Assembly: GCF_036322805.1 (NCBI RefSeq)
Contig: NZ_AP027272.1
Span: 1,612,001-1,676,000 of the forward strand
Source of the DNA: Planctobacterium marinum
Lineage (GTDB): Bacteria; Pseudomonadota; Gammaproteobacteria; Enterobacterales; Alteromonadaceae
Reading direction: 5' to 3'
Length of the DNA stretch: 64,000 nt
Part shown: in pieces, positions 47,082 to 56,411 of the stretch
How positions within the stretch are numbered: position 1 is the stretch's first letter
Layout: every line of letters starts with the position of its first letter
Notes under the pieces: model-generated
The model's input: the letters and a program-made list of their open reading frames with translations, nothing else
Databases searched by the model: none
What the model was told of the DNA's origin: nothing
Made by a program: the position numbers and the translations under genes

Positions 47082-49217
47082 GTGCGCTGCATTCATTATC
47101 TGGGGGGGGCGAAAAACGCGCCCGCCACCACTTTGCGGGCTTTAAATAAGCCTGACAGAAGAACTATGCCGATAGGCATAGTTCTCTCACTTGTAGCTCT
47201 ACTTTGCAGCCCCTATTTTGCAGGGGCGAAGGAGTCAACGCAGAAACGGTCGGGATGGGAGCTGTCTTTCGCCAATGGTTTGCTGGTTTTTAAGCAAGAA
47301 ACCACAGTACATAAAACCGAAAGCGAAGCAAAAGTCGCTGGTACAACAGCGGAACAAGACCCTGTATCAGATGTTGTTTTACAAGGGCTCTCAGAGGACG
47401 AACAGGCATCACTATTTTTGCTTGCTACAGAATCTCGATTTCATACAGAGGTTTCAGGTATTGTTGCCCGCTCCATCTTGACTCAGACCTTTCGCAATCC
47501 CGGTGATGATTGGTTGTCTGGTCAGTACCAATTCCCATTGCCAGAAAATGCAGCAGTGGATGCACTGAAAATTCGTATTGGAAGGCGCGAGATAATCGGA
47601 CAAATACAAGAGAAGCAAAAAGCCAAAGCCAATTTTCAGCAAGCTAAAGCGGCAGGTAAAAAAGCTTCATTGGTGAGTCAACAACGACCTAATTTATTTA
47701 CCACTGCTGTGGCAAACATTGGTCCTCATGAAGAAGTGGAAATCGAAATCCAGTTTCAGCAACAGGTACAGTTTGATGCTGGCGAATTCCGTTTGCGCTT
47801 GCCCACGACGATAACGCCGCGATTTGGTGGAAGCTTTGAGTTTGAAGAAGGACTAACTCAGGTCGCAGTGCAACCGAATAGGTTTAATTTTACGCTCATG
47901 CTCCATGCAGGCTTGGAACTAGATTATCTGCGAAGTCTTCATTATGCGGCAGATACAGAATCTTATGGGAATCATCAATGGCGTTTAACTGCTAAAGCCG
48001 GGCAAGCGCCTGACAGAGATGTGGAGTTTGTGTGGCGCTATAAAAATCAGCAACCAGAAATCCTTCATTTCAGCGAATCAAGGGAGGATGGTGAGTACGG
48101 ATTGTTAATGTTGATGCCTGGCATGAGAGCGCCAGAACAGACCATTGCAAGAGACATCACTTTTGTTATCGACACCTCGTCATCCATGGGTGGGCCCGCT
48201 ATCAGACAGGCCAAATCGGCATTACTCAGCGCCATAGAACAGCTCAATAAAGAAGATAGTTTTAATATTGTGGAGTTTAACAGTCATGCGGATTCACTTT
48301 GGACATCAATGCTGCCGGGTAGTGAGCGCAATCGCAGAGTGGCTGTTGACTATGTGCAGCAATTGGAGGCAGAAGGCGGTACCAATATCTACGAGGCATT
48401 AGAGCGCGCCTTGTCGGTGCAGCGTATAAGTGACAATTTACCGCAATTGGTTTTTATCACAGATGGTGCCATTGGATACGAAGATGAGTTGCTGACGCGA
48501 CTCAATGAGCAATTGGGTAACGCCCGACTTTTTACTGTGGGTATTGGTGCTGCTCCGAATAGTTATTTTATGGTGGAAGCGGCAAGGGCGGGACGAGGAA
48601 CCTACACCTACATAGCTCAGCAAGACCAGGTGCACAGTCGAATGGGGGAGTTGTTCGATAAATTAGCGCAACCGGTGTTAAAAAATATTGAGATTGATTT
48701 AGCTGTAGAGGCTGAAATTTATCCGGAACCGGTGCCCGATTTGTATCTAGGGGAACCTTTGCTGATAAGTTACAAGTCTCCTATGGCAGTGACTGATATC
48801 AAGGTAACGGGAGATAGCCTGACCAAACCATGGCAGACGGTTTTGACGCAGGAATATGCGTTTCAGCATTCAGGCATAGCCAAACATTGGGCGCGCCAGA
48901 AGATAACCAGCTTAATGAGGTTGCAGCGAACACATCAAAAATCTGATACCGAGACCAGAAAGAGGGTGCTGGAAACGGCGTTAAAACATGATTTGGTGAG
49001 CCCTTATACCAGTTTAATTGCAATTGAGAGCCAGAGTACCCGTTATCAATCGGAAGATGCCCGTATGATAGCCAACTTACCGGCGACGGCACTCGGATCA
49101 GGCCAACACCTGGCAATTGCTATCTTTCTATTGGTAATCGCGGCTTTATTAACACTCTGGCATGGAATGGAGTTTACCGTTCACAAAACAAAGGGCCGGG
49201 CTTATGTTGCGAAGTGA
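47082..49217 (+). CDS. sortase target protein with VIT and vWA domains
   Basis: A 711-residue protein; the GTG at 47082 has AGGGGAA upstream, but an ATG at 47166 directly begins a good signal peptide (MPIGIVLSLVALLCSPYFAG) and cannot be excluded. The N-terminal half has a VIT domain (LSGQYQFPLPENAAVDALKI region), and the vWA domain has the metal site VIDTSSSMGG near residue 361 and TDGAIGY later. The C terminus is a sorting signal: LPATA at about 666-670, a hydrophobic helix and a basic tail. This is the expected substrate of the class GN sortase encoded next. Confidence 0.9.
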   Translation: MRCIHYLGGAKNAPATTLRALNKPDRRTMPIGIVLSLVALLCSPYFAGAKESTQKRSGWELSFANGLLVFKQETTVHKTESEAKVAGTTAEQDPVSDVVLQGLSEDEQASLFLLATESRFHTEVSGIVARSILTQTFRNPGDDWLSGQYQFPLPENAAVDALKIRIGRREIIGQIQEKQKAKANFQQAKAAGKKASLVSQQRPNLFTTAVANIGPHEEVEIEIQFQQQVQFDAGEFRLRLPTTITPRFGGSFEFEEGLTQVAVQPNRFNFTLMLHAGLELDYLRSLHYAADTESYGNHQWRLTAKAGQAPDRDVEFVWRYKNQQPEILHFSESREDGEYGLLMLMPGMRAPEQTIARDITFVIDTSSSMGGPAIRQAKSALLSAIEQLNKEDSFNIVEFNSHADSLWTSMLPGSERNRRVAVDYVQQLEAEGGTNIYEALERALSVQRISDNLPQLVFITDGAIGYEDELLTRLNEQLGNARLFTVGIGAAPNSYFMVEAARAGRGTYTYIAQQDQVHSRMGELFDKLAQPVLKNIEIDLAVEAEIYPEPVPDLYLGEPLLISYKSPMAVTDIKVTGDSLTKPWQTVLTQEYAFQHSGIAKHWARQKITSLMRLQRTHQKSDTETRKRVLETALKHDLVSPYTSLIAIESQSTRYQSEDARMIANLPATALGSGQHLAIAIFLLVIAALLTLWHGMEFTVHKTKGRAYVAK

Positions 49218-49809
49218 GTTTTATTATCCTGCCAAAAAACGTTTTCTGAGCTGGCGCAAGCTTGTAATTATTGTGCTAATGGCTTTATCAGCATGGCAAT
49301 TTGGCCAAGGAGCCTGGATTCATGCAAAAGCCATAGTGGCACAATTGTTAATCGCGAAATCCTGGCAGGAAACCTTAGCCACAGAGCAAGCGGTTCCGCC
49401 CTGGCCATGGGCAGACACCTGGCCTATTGCCAGGTTAAGTATTCCGGCTCACGGCAAGCCAATCTATGCATTAGCGGGTAGTTCAGACGCGATCATCGCA
49501 TTTGGCCCCGGTCATCTCGTACAATCGGCTTATCCTGGGCAGCCGGGTAATAGCGTATTTGTGGGACACAGAGATACTCATTTCGCTATTTTGGAATCGG
49601 TACAGGAGAGTGATCTGATTGAAGTAGAGACATCACACGGTACAACGTTGTACCGCATAAACTCGGTCCGTATTGCCCATGAGTCACAAGCGTGGGCAGT
49701 GGAAAATACCCTGGATGCAACACTCACTTTGATTACTTGTTATCCCTTTGATTCCTTACTAGCTGACACCGACTTGCGTTACATAGTTACTGCTATAAAA
49801 GTTGAGTGA
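49204..49809 (+). CDS. class GN sortase
   Basis: A 201-residue membrane transpeptidase when started at the ATG at 49204, which overlaps the substrate gene by 14 bp. One N-terminal helix (about 18-36) anchors it. The catalytic residues are visible: His122 (FVGHRDTHF), Cys179 (LTLITCYPFD) and Arg192 (DLRYIV). Gram-negative class GN sortases of marine bacteria cleave an LPxTA/G-type signal and join the protein to an unknown acceptor; Gram-negatives lack the usual Gram-positive cell-wall scheme. The single substrate next to it fits a dedicated system. Confidence 0.92.
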   Translation: MLRSEFYYPAKKRFLSWRKLVIIVLMALSAWQFGQGAWIHAKAIVAQLLIAKSWQETLATEQAVPPWPWADTWPIARLSIPAHGKPIYALAGSSDAIIAFGPGHLVQSAYPGQPGNSVFVGHRDTHFAILESVQESDLIEVETSHGTTLYRINSVRIAHESQAWAVENTLDATLTLITCYPFDSLLADTDLRYIVTAIKVE

Positions 49810-49829
49810 CTTGCTACTGAATTGCAACC

Positions 49830-51152
49830 TTAAACAGGAAACTTAACGGATACTTTTGCGCCGCCCAATTCTGATTGGCTGATCTCCAGCTGACCTTGAT
49901 AGGCGGCGGTTAAGTCCGATACAACAGCCATGCCGATACCTTGGCCAGATTCATAACTATCCAGCCGTTGGCCTCTTTCCAACAGTAGATGCTTCTTGTC
50001 TTCTGGGATGCCGGGGCCGTCATCACTGATTGAAATTTCTATAAACTTTTCAGCCTGATGGACTTCTACCAACACTCGAGATTTTGCCGCTTTACAGGCG
50101 TTGTCCATTAAATTACCCAGTAACTCCATTAAATCGGTGGCATCGCCTTGGAATTCTGTGTCCGGCTCAATATCGTGTTCAATCGCAATAAATTTGTCTG
50201 CGTACACTTTCTCCATAGCGTCGGTAAGCTTGTTGACTGCGGAGGTGACTTGAGTGTTTTGATTCCAGCGGCTACCTGCACCTGCCACAGCTCTTTTTAG
50301 TTGTCGTTGAATGATTTGGTCGATTTGAAAAACTGGTTCGCGACCTTCTTCCGGTAAGGACTTCATGCCTGATAGCACCGCCAAAGGGGTTTTCAAGCTA
50401 TGGGCTAGATCTCCCAGGCTATTTTTGTAGCGTTCCCGTTGATTTTCCTCAGTACTTAACAGGTGATTCAGACTGTTTTTTAAGGTTTCTAGTTCGGGAG
50501 GATAGTGACTTGCAATCCGTCGATTGCTGCCTTTTTTAATGCTGGATATTTCTTTTTCCAGACGATTTATGGGGTTAAGAGCGGTATTCAACGTAAACAA
50601 AAGCAATAACAGTAAAAGTGCGGCTATGATTGCCAGCCAGTTTAACAGGGTGGATTCAAATTGGGCTATTTCGTTATCATAAGCCGATTTGTCCATGAAA
50701 ACGTGAAAAGCCACCGGAGACAATCCCAAATCCGTTTCGAATTCGGCTGTGTAACTATATCGAAAATAGTACTTGTCACCTTGATTATCGGGAAGGGTTT
50801 CAAAACGTGACTTTCCGGGGACTGGAAAAGTGTTTATCTCTGGCCACTGCCAATTGATAGCAGACATAGACTTCCAAACTACAATATCGTAATTGTGAAT
50901 TACCGCGTAAATCCCCGAATCCGGTAAATTGAACTCGCCATGTATCATCAGTTCCGGCATGTAAACTTCTTTGCCTTCAATCTCAAATTCAGAAATCAAA
51001 GTGAGGCTTAATAATCGTAGACGCTCAAACGTTGCTTGGTGGATGGAGGCCGCATAGGCCTGCTGTAATGCGTAGTTCATTAATGGAATAAAAAACAGCA
51101 GCGCTATTAGGGCTGCTGCGAATGTTCTGACTTTTAATGAGATTGGTCTCAT
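49830..51152 (-). CDS. PhoQ-type sensor histidine kinase
   Basis: A 440-residue kinase with two helices (about residues 10-30 and 166-190) bracketing a 135-residue sensor region, then a HAMP-like linker. The H-box is LGDLAHSLKTPLAVLSGM, with N-box NLMDNACKAAKS and G-box SDDGPGIPEDKKH. The KTPLAVL H-box is the PhoQ-like subtype. It overlaps the response-regulator gene by 4 bp, so the pair is coupled. The stimulus is unknown; PepSY-linked members are thought to sense envelope or cation stress. Confidence 0.9.
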   Translation of the reverse strand: MRPISLKVRTFAAALIALLFFIPLMNYALQQAYAASIHQATFERLRLLSLTLISEFEIEGKEVYMPELMIHGEFNLPDSGIYAVIHNYDIVVWKSMSAINWQWPEINTFPVPGKSRFETLPDNQGDKYYFRYSYTAEFETDLGLSPVAFHVFMDKSAYDNEIAQFESTLLNWLAIIAALLLLLLLFTLNTALNPINRLEKEISSIKKGSNRRIASHYPPELETLKNSLNHLLSTEENQRERYKNSLGDLAHSLKTPLAVLSGMKSLPEEGREPVFQIDQIIQRQLKRAVAGAGSRWNQNTQVTSAVNKLTDAMEKVYADKFIAIEHDIEPDTEFQGDATDLMELLGNLMDNACKAAKSRVLVEVHQAEKFIEISISDDGPGIPEDKKHLLLERGQRLDSYESGQGIGMAVVSDLTAAYQGQLEISQSELGGAKVSVKFPV

Positions 51153-51823
51153 AACTGCCGATTAATTCGGTAACCTCTACCACGCAGGGTTTCTATGGGT
51201 TTGTAGCTGTTTTCCGGATCTAGCTTTTTGCGTAATCTACCCACAAATACTTCAATAACATTACTGTCTAAATCAAAGTCTTGATCGTAAATATGTTCAG
51301 TGAGTTCGGTTTTGGAGATGATTTTCTTGGGATTCATCATCAAGTATTCCAATACCTTGTATTCGTAAGCGGTTAAATCGAGTACTTCGTCTTTAACGAA
51401 CACTTCTTGTGTTACGGTATCCAACGTTATCGGGCCTACTTGTACTTTAGGGCTGGATTGACCGGAAGCACGTCGAATGAGGGCATTGACTCTGGCTAAT
51501 AACTCTTCCTCCTGAAAAGGTTTAGTCAGGTAATCGTCAGCACCTGCATCTAAGCCTTCGACCTTTTCCTGCCAACGGTCTCGAGCTGTCAGGATGAGAA
51601 CCGGACAAGCAATATCCTTTTGTCTTATTCTTTTGATTAATTCAAAACCATCTATTTCAGGTAAGCCGACATCCACAATGGCTGCGTCGTAGGGATACTC
51701 TTCAAATAAAAACAACGCTTTTTTACCATCGTCTGCTAAATCTACACTGTATCCCTGCCTCTGCATTAGTTGGTCCAATTGCGTTAATAAACGGGCATCA
51801 TCTTCTACAATTAAGATTCTCAT
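51149..51823 (-). CDS. PhoP-type response regulator
   Basis: A 224-residue OmpR-class regulator: acidic residues EDDARL at 7-12, phosphoacceptor Asp in AAIVDVGLPEIDGF, Thr/Lys in LILTARDRW and DDYLTKPFQ, and the winged helix ending ETLRGRGYRINRQL. It is coupled by 4-bp overlaps to both the upstream PepSY gene and the downstream kinase gene, a three-gene unit common in this order. Regulated genes are not visible in the window. Confidence 0.92.
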   Translation of the reverse strand: MRILIVEDDARLLTQLDQLMQRQGYSVDLADDGKKALFLFEEYPYDAAIVDVGLPEIDGFELIKRIRQKDIACPVLILTARDRWQEKVEGLDAGADDYLTKPFQEEELLARVNALIRRASGQSSPKVQVGPITLDTVTQEVFVKDEVLDLTAYEYKVLEYLMMNPKKIISKTELTEHIYDQDFDLDSNVIEVFVGRLRKKLDPENSYKPIETLRGRGYRINRQL

Positions 51824-52065
51824 TCGCCTCTTTCCTTGTGTTGTGCTGTTTTTCTTTGAATTTCTATAAAGATAACCCTGCCCGAGCTTTGTAAAATTTT
51901 GACCCGGTACTTATTACCCTGTGCCTCTACTTTTAAAACTCGTCCGGTTACCTGGCGTTGCGCCAACTTGGCGGCTTCCGCTTTACTAGTGGCTCCCTCA
52001 TTTGCCAGTGCGGGTAAGCCAGTTACCAGCATTGTTATAAGCAAAAAAAACTTCAAAAACTGCAT
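51820..52065 (-). CDS. small exported PepSY-like protein
   Basis: An 81-residue protein with signal peptide (FLKFFLLITMLVTGLPALA). The short mature domain (KAEAAKLAQRQVTGRVLKVE, then GNKYRVKILQSSGRVIFIEI) has the helix plus four-strand pattern of PepSY domains. It is the first gene of the PepSY-regulator-kinase operon and overlaps the regulator by 4 bp. PepSY proteins are proposed protease inhibitors or sensors of the periplasm, so it may feed a signal to the kinase. Confidence 0.8.
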   Translation of the reverse strand: MQFLKFFLLITMLVTGLPALANEGATSKAEAAKLAQRQVTGRVLKVEAQGNKYRVKILQSSGRVIFIEIQRKTAQHKERGE

Positions 52066-52159
52066 TCAATATTCCGAAAAATCAGGTTGATGTACATCGT
52101 GTATCATTGCACCCGTGCTAAGTGTGGCAGACATCAACCCTTAGTGTAACCACTTCTAT

Positions 52160-52711
52160 TTATTTGTACATGGGCGTCAGGTGAACCTGCAACCTGATTT
52201 TTCTGCCGGGATGCTCATGAGTAAAAGTGGTAAATCGTTCGCCCTTGTAACGATAGGTTACTTCATAGCCTTTTAATCTTCTGTCGCGTCTATCGTAATG
52301 TGAAGGATATGTGCAATGGCGGTCATAGTGTCTGGTGTGTCTATGATTGGTGTAAACCTTGTGACCATCCCCCAGTTCATGGCCAATAACACCACCAACA
52401 ACGGCACCTGCTACGGTTGCTACATCTCGATTTCTACTGCCTTTTCCCAATTTATTACCAATAACGCCACCCACAACGGCTCCGGTTACCGTGGCCAGCG
52501 AATTGTGTTCTCTGTATTCTGATGAGTGGTGACCTTTGTAATTGCGATAACAGTCTCTGTTGTGATGGGAATATTGGCCGTGAGTTTTATGGTAAACAGG
52601 AATGACTTTTATCACCCTGCCATAGTCGTAATAGCGACTATCGTGGCCAGCCACAGCCGATTGACTGAATAAGAAAACTATAGACACCAAACCGATTAAT
52701 AAGCTTTTCAT
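52160..52711 (-). CDS. glycine-zipper 2TM-domain protein
   Basis: A 183-residue exported protein; the second ATG (52711) is favoured because GGAG is then 7 bp upstream. A signal peptide is followed by His/Tyr-rich segments (HHNRDCYRNYKGHHSS) and two glycine-zipper helices (TGAVVGGVIGNKLGKG and AGAVVGGVIGHELGDG). A basic and aromatic tail (YRYKGERFTTFTHEH) follows. This is the Rickettsia 17-kDa antigen type surface or outer-membrane-associated family (PF05433). The His-rich part suggests metal contact, which is inferred only. Confidence 0.82.
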   Translation of the reverse strand: MKSLLIGLVSIVFLFSQSAVAGHDSRYYDYGRVIKVIPVYHKTHGQYSHHNRDCYRNYKGHHSSEYREHNSLATVTGAVVGGVIGNKLGKGSRNRDVATVAGAVVGGVIGHELGDGHKVYTNHRHTRHYDRHCTYPSHYDRRDRRLKGYEVTYRYKGERFTTFTHEHPGRKIRLQVHLTPMYK

Positions 52712-52804
52712 AATCATACTCCTCAGTAGATATTGAAAGTGTAGGCTTGCATGACTGAATCACTGCTGAATTTTTATTAATTGCTGAGAAAAGTGACTAT
52801 TCAT

Positions 52805-52832
52805 TAAGAAAAAAGGAGCCGTAAGGCTCCTT
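52805..52832 (-). terminator. terminator of the lipoprotein gene
   Basis: Stem AAGGAGCC / GGCTCCTT with a GTAA loop at 52813-52832, followed on the minus strand by a run of Ts. Confidence 0.88.
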
Positions 52833-52854
52833 ATGGAAAACAGTGTAATCTGAC

Positions 52855-53298
52855 TCAGGCTTTACCCATTGGGTTGTCGCAATCAGCATATACGGTGTGT
52901 TTTTTGTTGAAGGTATACACGTGCACTGATAACGGCACGCCCTTAATCTTGTTCCACATATAACGTTTTGCTGATGATGGACAGAGCGGCATCTTTAAAT
53001 ACTTTTCTTGTTCATCTTTGGACATGTTGAGCTTTTCGGGGATTTGAATGTAGGCGTTGATAGTACCATTTACAGCCTGCGCCCCTTGGTAGTACCAATC
53101 TCCGCCGAGAATGGAGGTGCGGAAAGCGGCATTAACACTCTTTAGCATAGGCTCGGTAACCGTTTCATCAGAGTCAAAACTGATTTGTGTCGCTGCGCTA
53201 CTTTGCATGCACCCGGAAGTGAGCAAAGAACTACTAATAACAAAGATGACACAGAATAATCTTGTGTATTGTTTTGCGATTGACCCTACTATGTTCAT
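52855..53298 (-). CDS. small lipoprotein, unknown function
   Basis: A 147-residue lipoprotein with signal peptide and lipobox LTSGC (Cys near residue 30). The mature domain has no recognised family. It contains GGDWYYQGAQAVNGTINAYI and ends with HTVYADCDNPMGKA, with a Cys pair possible (LCPSSAK and ADCDN). It stands alone with its own terminator, so it is probably a single-gene unit. The start ATG has no strong ribosome-binding sequence. Confidence 0.7.
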   Translation of the reverse strand: MNIVGSIAKQYTRLFCVIFVISSSLLTSGCMQSSAATQISFDSDETVTEPMLKSVNAAFRTSILGGDWYYQGAQAVNGTINAYIQIPEKLNMSKDEQEKYLKMPLCPSSAKRYMWNKIKGVPLSVHVYTFNKKHTVYADCDNPMGKA

Positions 53299-53475
53299 TG
53301 TTACAACTCAAAATTTAGGCATAGTGATATGTGTATCGGCTAACTTAAAAATCTCTTCAGCCTTTATTAAGGCTTAAATTGCATATTTACTTACAAACTT
53401 GGGAAAATAATTATAAAAAATAGGGATTTTTTCTGGGGATTTGTGGTCTCAGCCACTATGTTATTAAAATGTTAA

Positions 53476-54204
53476 ATGAGCTTTTGGCTGTATATGCAGT
53501 GGTTTTTTCAGTTTCTGAGTTTTCTCTGTCTCGGGCTTATTAAAGTCTTTTCATACGTCTTTTATCGCGGTGAGCCTGTTTGGCTCAGTCGGGAGCGTGA
53601 GGAGTCTATGCAGGAGGTTAAGTTGCTGGTGTTACTTAACCATACAAGTCTATTCGAGCCGCTGTTTATTCGTTTTGCTCCGTGGCGTTTAATCTGGCTA
53701 CTAGCCTACAAGTTGGTTATTCCAGGCGCTGATATTACCATGAGGCGTCCCATGGCTGGGCGCATACTCAAAGCGTTGATGCCGGGATGTATTCCCATCA
53801 CGCGGAAAAACGATCATTCATGGATACACTTTTTGAGTCAGGTAAACGAGCAAAAGATAACTGCGATACTTCCGGAGGGGCGCATGAAAAGACGCAATGG
53901 ACTTGATAAGTTTGGCAAGCCAATGTCGGTGCGAGGTGGCGTGGCAGATATATTGGAATGTCTGGATGAGGGCAAGATCTTATTTGTCTATTCTGGTGGG
54001 CTGCATCATATTCAGGCTCCGGGGGATAAATGGCCTAACCTTTTTAAAACCTTAAGGGCCAATATGGAATTGGTGAATATCAAGGATTACAAACGTCAGT
54101 TTAGTGTTAAAACGGACGATCTGATGGCCAGACACAATGCCTTTAAAATTCGCGTGATTGAAGATATGAATCGACGCCTTAGTGAGTGTGTGCCGCAAAG
54201 TTGA
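53476..54204 (+). CDS. 1-acyl-glycerol-3-phosphate acyltransferase-like protein (PlsC type)
   Basis: A 242-residue PlsC-type acyltransferase. The HX4D-like motif is NHTSLFE (His near residue 56, Glu replacing Asp), with the glycerophosphate-binding PEG block ILPEGRMKRR near 135. One helix near the N terminus (about residues 12-30) anchors it in the membrane. The substitution of Asp by Glu is seen in part of the family. The acyl acceptor is probably lysophosphatidate or a related lipid, but the group is diverse. It faces galE across a shared terminator. Confidence 0.78.
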   Translation: MSFWLYMQWFFQFLSFLCLGLIKVFSYVFYRGEPVWLSREREESMQEVKLLVLLNHTSLFEPLFIRFAPWRLIWLLAYKLVIPGADITMRRPMAGRILKALMPGCIPITRKNDHSWIHFLSQVNEQKITAILPEGRMKRRNGLDKFGKPMSVRGGVADILECLDEGKILFVYSGGLHHIQAPGDKWPNLFKTLRANMELVNIKDYKRQFSVKTDDLMARHNAFKIRVIEDMNRRLSECVPQS

Positions 54205-54223
54205 GATGCAGTTCAGGCACAAA

Positions 54224-54249
54224 AAAACGGATTTGAAGATCCGTTTTTT
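54224..54249. terminator. bidirectional terminator between the acyltransferase gene and galE
   Basis: Stem ACGGAT / ATCCGT flanked by A6 and T6 runs; serves both convergent genes. Confidence 0.85.
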
Positions 54250-54273
54250 GTAGTCTTGTGTGATTAGTCAAAT

Positions 54274-55251
54274 TTACCGGTTTTTGTGAAAGTCCCAAGC
54301 CGTCTGAATGATTTCTTCTAGTTCCAGAAACTGCGGTTGCCAACCCAGTTCCTTTTGTGCTCGAGTCGAGTCAGCGATGAGTTTTGGTGGATCGCCTGCG
54401 CGTCGTTCAGCCAAATCAAAAGGAATCGGTTTGCCAACCACTTTTTCTGCCGTGCGGATCACATCTAACACGCTGAACCCATTGCCTATGCCTAAATTGT
54501 AGCGATACGCGCCAGTGTGTTTCTCGATATATTCGAAAGCTTTAAAATGAGCACTCGACAGGTCGTTGACATGAATGTAGTCGCGAATACAACTGCCATC
54601 TGGGGTGGGGTAGTCCGTACCAAATACCTTTAAGGTCGCTTCTGTTTGGCCCAACACAGATTTTAGAATATTGGGGATGAGATGAGTTTCAGGGTCGTGT
54701 AATTCTCCAATTTTCCCCGACGGGTCGGCACCTGCTGCATTGAAGTAACGCAAACAAACGGAACGCATCCCATAGGCTTCGGCATAATCGCTCAGGATTT
54801 TTTCCACCATTAATTTACTTTGGCCATAGGGATTTATAGGGTGGGTTGGGTGGCTCTCATCAATTTCTTCAGATTCGGGAACGCCGAATGTTGCCGCCGT
54901 TGAGCTGAAAATTATTTTATCGTGGCCGGTTTGCAACATGACATCGAGTAGGTTAAGAGTCCCAGTGACGTTATTGCGATAATAAATTTTAGGATCTGTC
55001 TTAGACTCACCTACCAGAGATTTAGCACAAAAGTGAATGACACAGTCGAATGGGCCCAAATCGTTAAATGCTGTTTTTAACGCTTCCGAATCTAAAATAT
55101 CAATATTGCGGAATTGCTCAGTCAACACCAGACCTTCGAAACCCGTTGAGAGGTTGTCAAAGACAACAACCTGGTGGTGATTTTTTTGCAGGTAATTCAC
55201 CATATGCGAGCCGATGTAGCCCGCGCCTCCTAAAACTAAAAACTTAGCCAT
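54274..55251 (-). CDS. galE: UDP-glucose 4-epimerase
   Basis: A 325-residue extended short-chain dehydrogenase. The NAD loop is GGAGYIGS (residues 8-15), with catalytic Tyr-x-x-x-Lys in PINPYGQSK, Ser/Thr in FSSTAATFG and the GalE block RYFNAAGADPSGKIGE. It converts UDP-galactose and UDP-glucose for polysaccharide and lipopolysaccharide synthesis. The length is normal. No other nucleotide-sugar gene is near, and it has its own promoter region of about 285 bp shared with nothing recognised. Confidence 0.95.
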   Translation of the reverse strand: MAKFLVLGGAGYIGSHMVNYLQKNHHQVVVFDNLSTGFEGLVLTEQFRNIDILDSEALKTAFNDLGPFDCVIHFCAKSLVGESKTDPKIYYRNNVTGTLNLLDVMLQTGHDKIIFSSTAATFGVPESEEIDESHPTHPINPYGQSKLMVEKILSDYAEAYGMRSVCLRYFNAAGADPSGKIGELHDPETHLIPNILKSVLGQTEATLKVFGTDYPTPDGSCIRDYIHVNDLSSAHFKAFEYIEKHTGAYRYNLGIGNGFSVLDVIRTAEKVVGKPIPFDLAERRAGDPPKLIADSTRAQKELGWQPQFLELEEIIQTAWDFHKNR

Positions 55252-55484
55252 TGTTTTCCTTTCACTAAACAGTTAGTTAATTATAGTCGCGATGCAGATT
55301 TTAGTGATACCTAATTACATATTTACTCCGCGACTCACTGAAACTTTTAATTATCGTGTTGAATCAAAGTATTGCAGAAACCATAAGGTCATCAGATGCT
55401 TGGTATAAATATAAATTTTCGGAAGCTCTTTTAGAGGATAGCTGGAAGTTTTAATTATTGCTCAGATAGATCCCAGAGAAGATA

Positions 55485-55519
55485 AACTAAAAAAAAGCAC
55501 TGCCTATTGCAGTGCTTTT
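55485..55519 (-). terminator. terminator of the SapC-family gene
   Basis: Stem AAAAGCACTGC / GCAGTGCTTTT around CTATT (55493-55519) with extra Ts on the minus strand. The rest of the 285-bp gap before galE shows no gene. Confidence 0.9.
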
Positions 55520-55536
55520 ATCGAAGAAAAAATGGA

Positions 55537-56253
55537 TTAGTTAGCTGCGTTTAGACGCTTAGACTTTCTCTTCAGCAAGTTGGTCATCTGACTCATTGAG
55601 TTCAGGTGAGAGTAGATTGCCGGTAACATGCCTTTTTTCCGTATCTTCAAAAAGTCTTCATCAGAAAGTTTGCTCAACTTTTCTTCGTCAACCATAGCAA
55701 CACCATCTACTGACATACGTTTTTCACCAATGGAGACAGCTATATTACGCGTAGTCAACAAGTCGAAGTCAACCAGCTCTTTACAGAAGCGTCTGGTCAT
55801 GTGCTCTTGTTCGAGGTACTTGGTCATAGCTTCTTTCTGCTTTGTCAGAAACTCAGTCTCTTCACCGGACTCTGTAAATAGCAATTCGCCTTCTGAATCA
55901 GAAATTTGCTTGTGCTCAACGTCGAGAGCGATGCCATACTGGTTTTCATCTTGTGGGTTTCTCAGCAGGCCGAAAGGTGCATGGGTGTAGCGTGCCGGCA
56001 TGTAGGAAGCATCCCATTCAGTTCCTTCAACGAATAGGTTTTCACCACGTTCGATACCCATCAGGGCAACAACCTGGTATTCTTTATTTTCTGGGTTTTG
56101 TACGAAACAAATGGGAAATTCAACCATTGCGTTTGCAAATTCAGCGATCACCACAGGCAGAATATTCTGGTTTGACAGGTCGCTCACATCAGCGTTGGGT
56201 TTAATACGAATGTTCTTGTGTGCTTGAGCATTCAGTTGTTCAATCTTGGCCAT
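55537..56253 (-). CDS. SapC-family protein
   Basis: A 238-residue soluble protein started at ATG 56253 (GGAG 5 bp upstream; a GTG at 56259 is less suited). The family (PF07277) is shown by LPVVIAEFANAMVEFPICF near the N terminus, VVALMGIERGENLFVEG and WDASYMPARYTHAPFGLLRN. The link of the name SapC to antimicrobial peptide or surface-layer function is historical. In marine Alteromonadales such genes often stand near TonB receptors and glycan genes; here none is adjacent. It is a single gene with a strong terminator. Confidence 0.88.
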   Translation of the reverse strand: MAKIEQLNAQAHKNIRIKPNADVSDLSNQNILPVVIAEFANAMVEFPICFVQNPENKEYQVVALMGIERGENLFVEGTEWDASYMPARYTHAPFGLLRNPQDENQYGIALDVEHKQISDSEGELLFTESGEETEFLTKQKEAMTKYLEQEHMTRRFCKELVDFDLLTTRNIAVSIGEKRMSVDGVAMVDEEKLSKLSDEDFLKIRKKGMLPAIYSHLNSMSQMTNLLKRKSKRLNAAN

Positions 56254-56411
56254 TGCCACTCCGAATAGATAAACTTAAAAAATCAGTGGTCATACTAAAC
56301 AGTTCCATGCACAAGGCAACCTTTGTGGCCATCAAAATGGTGAATTTGCTGTTTATTTGAGCGTTATTACTGGCTCTTTTAGTTTCAAATTATTATTGAG
56401 TAGATGCCAAC

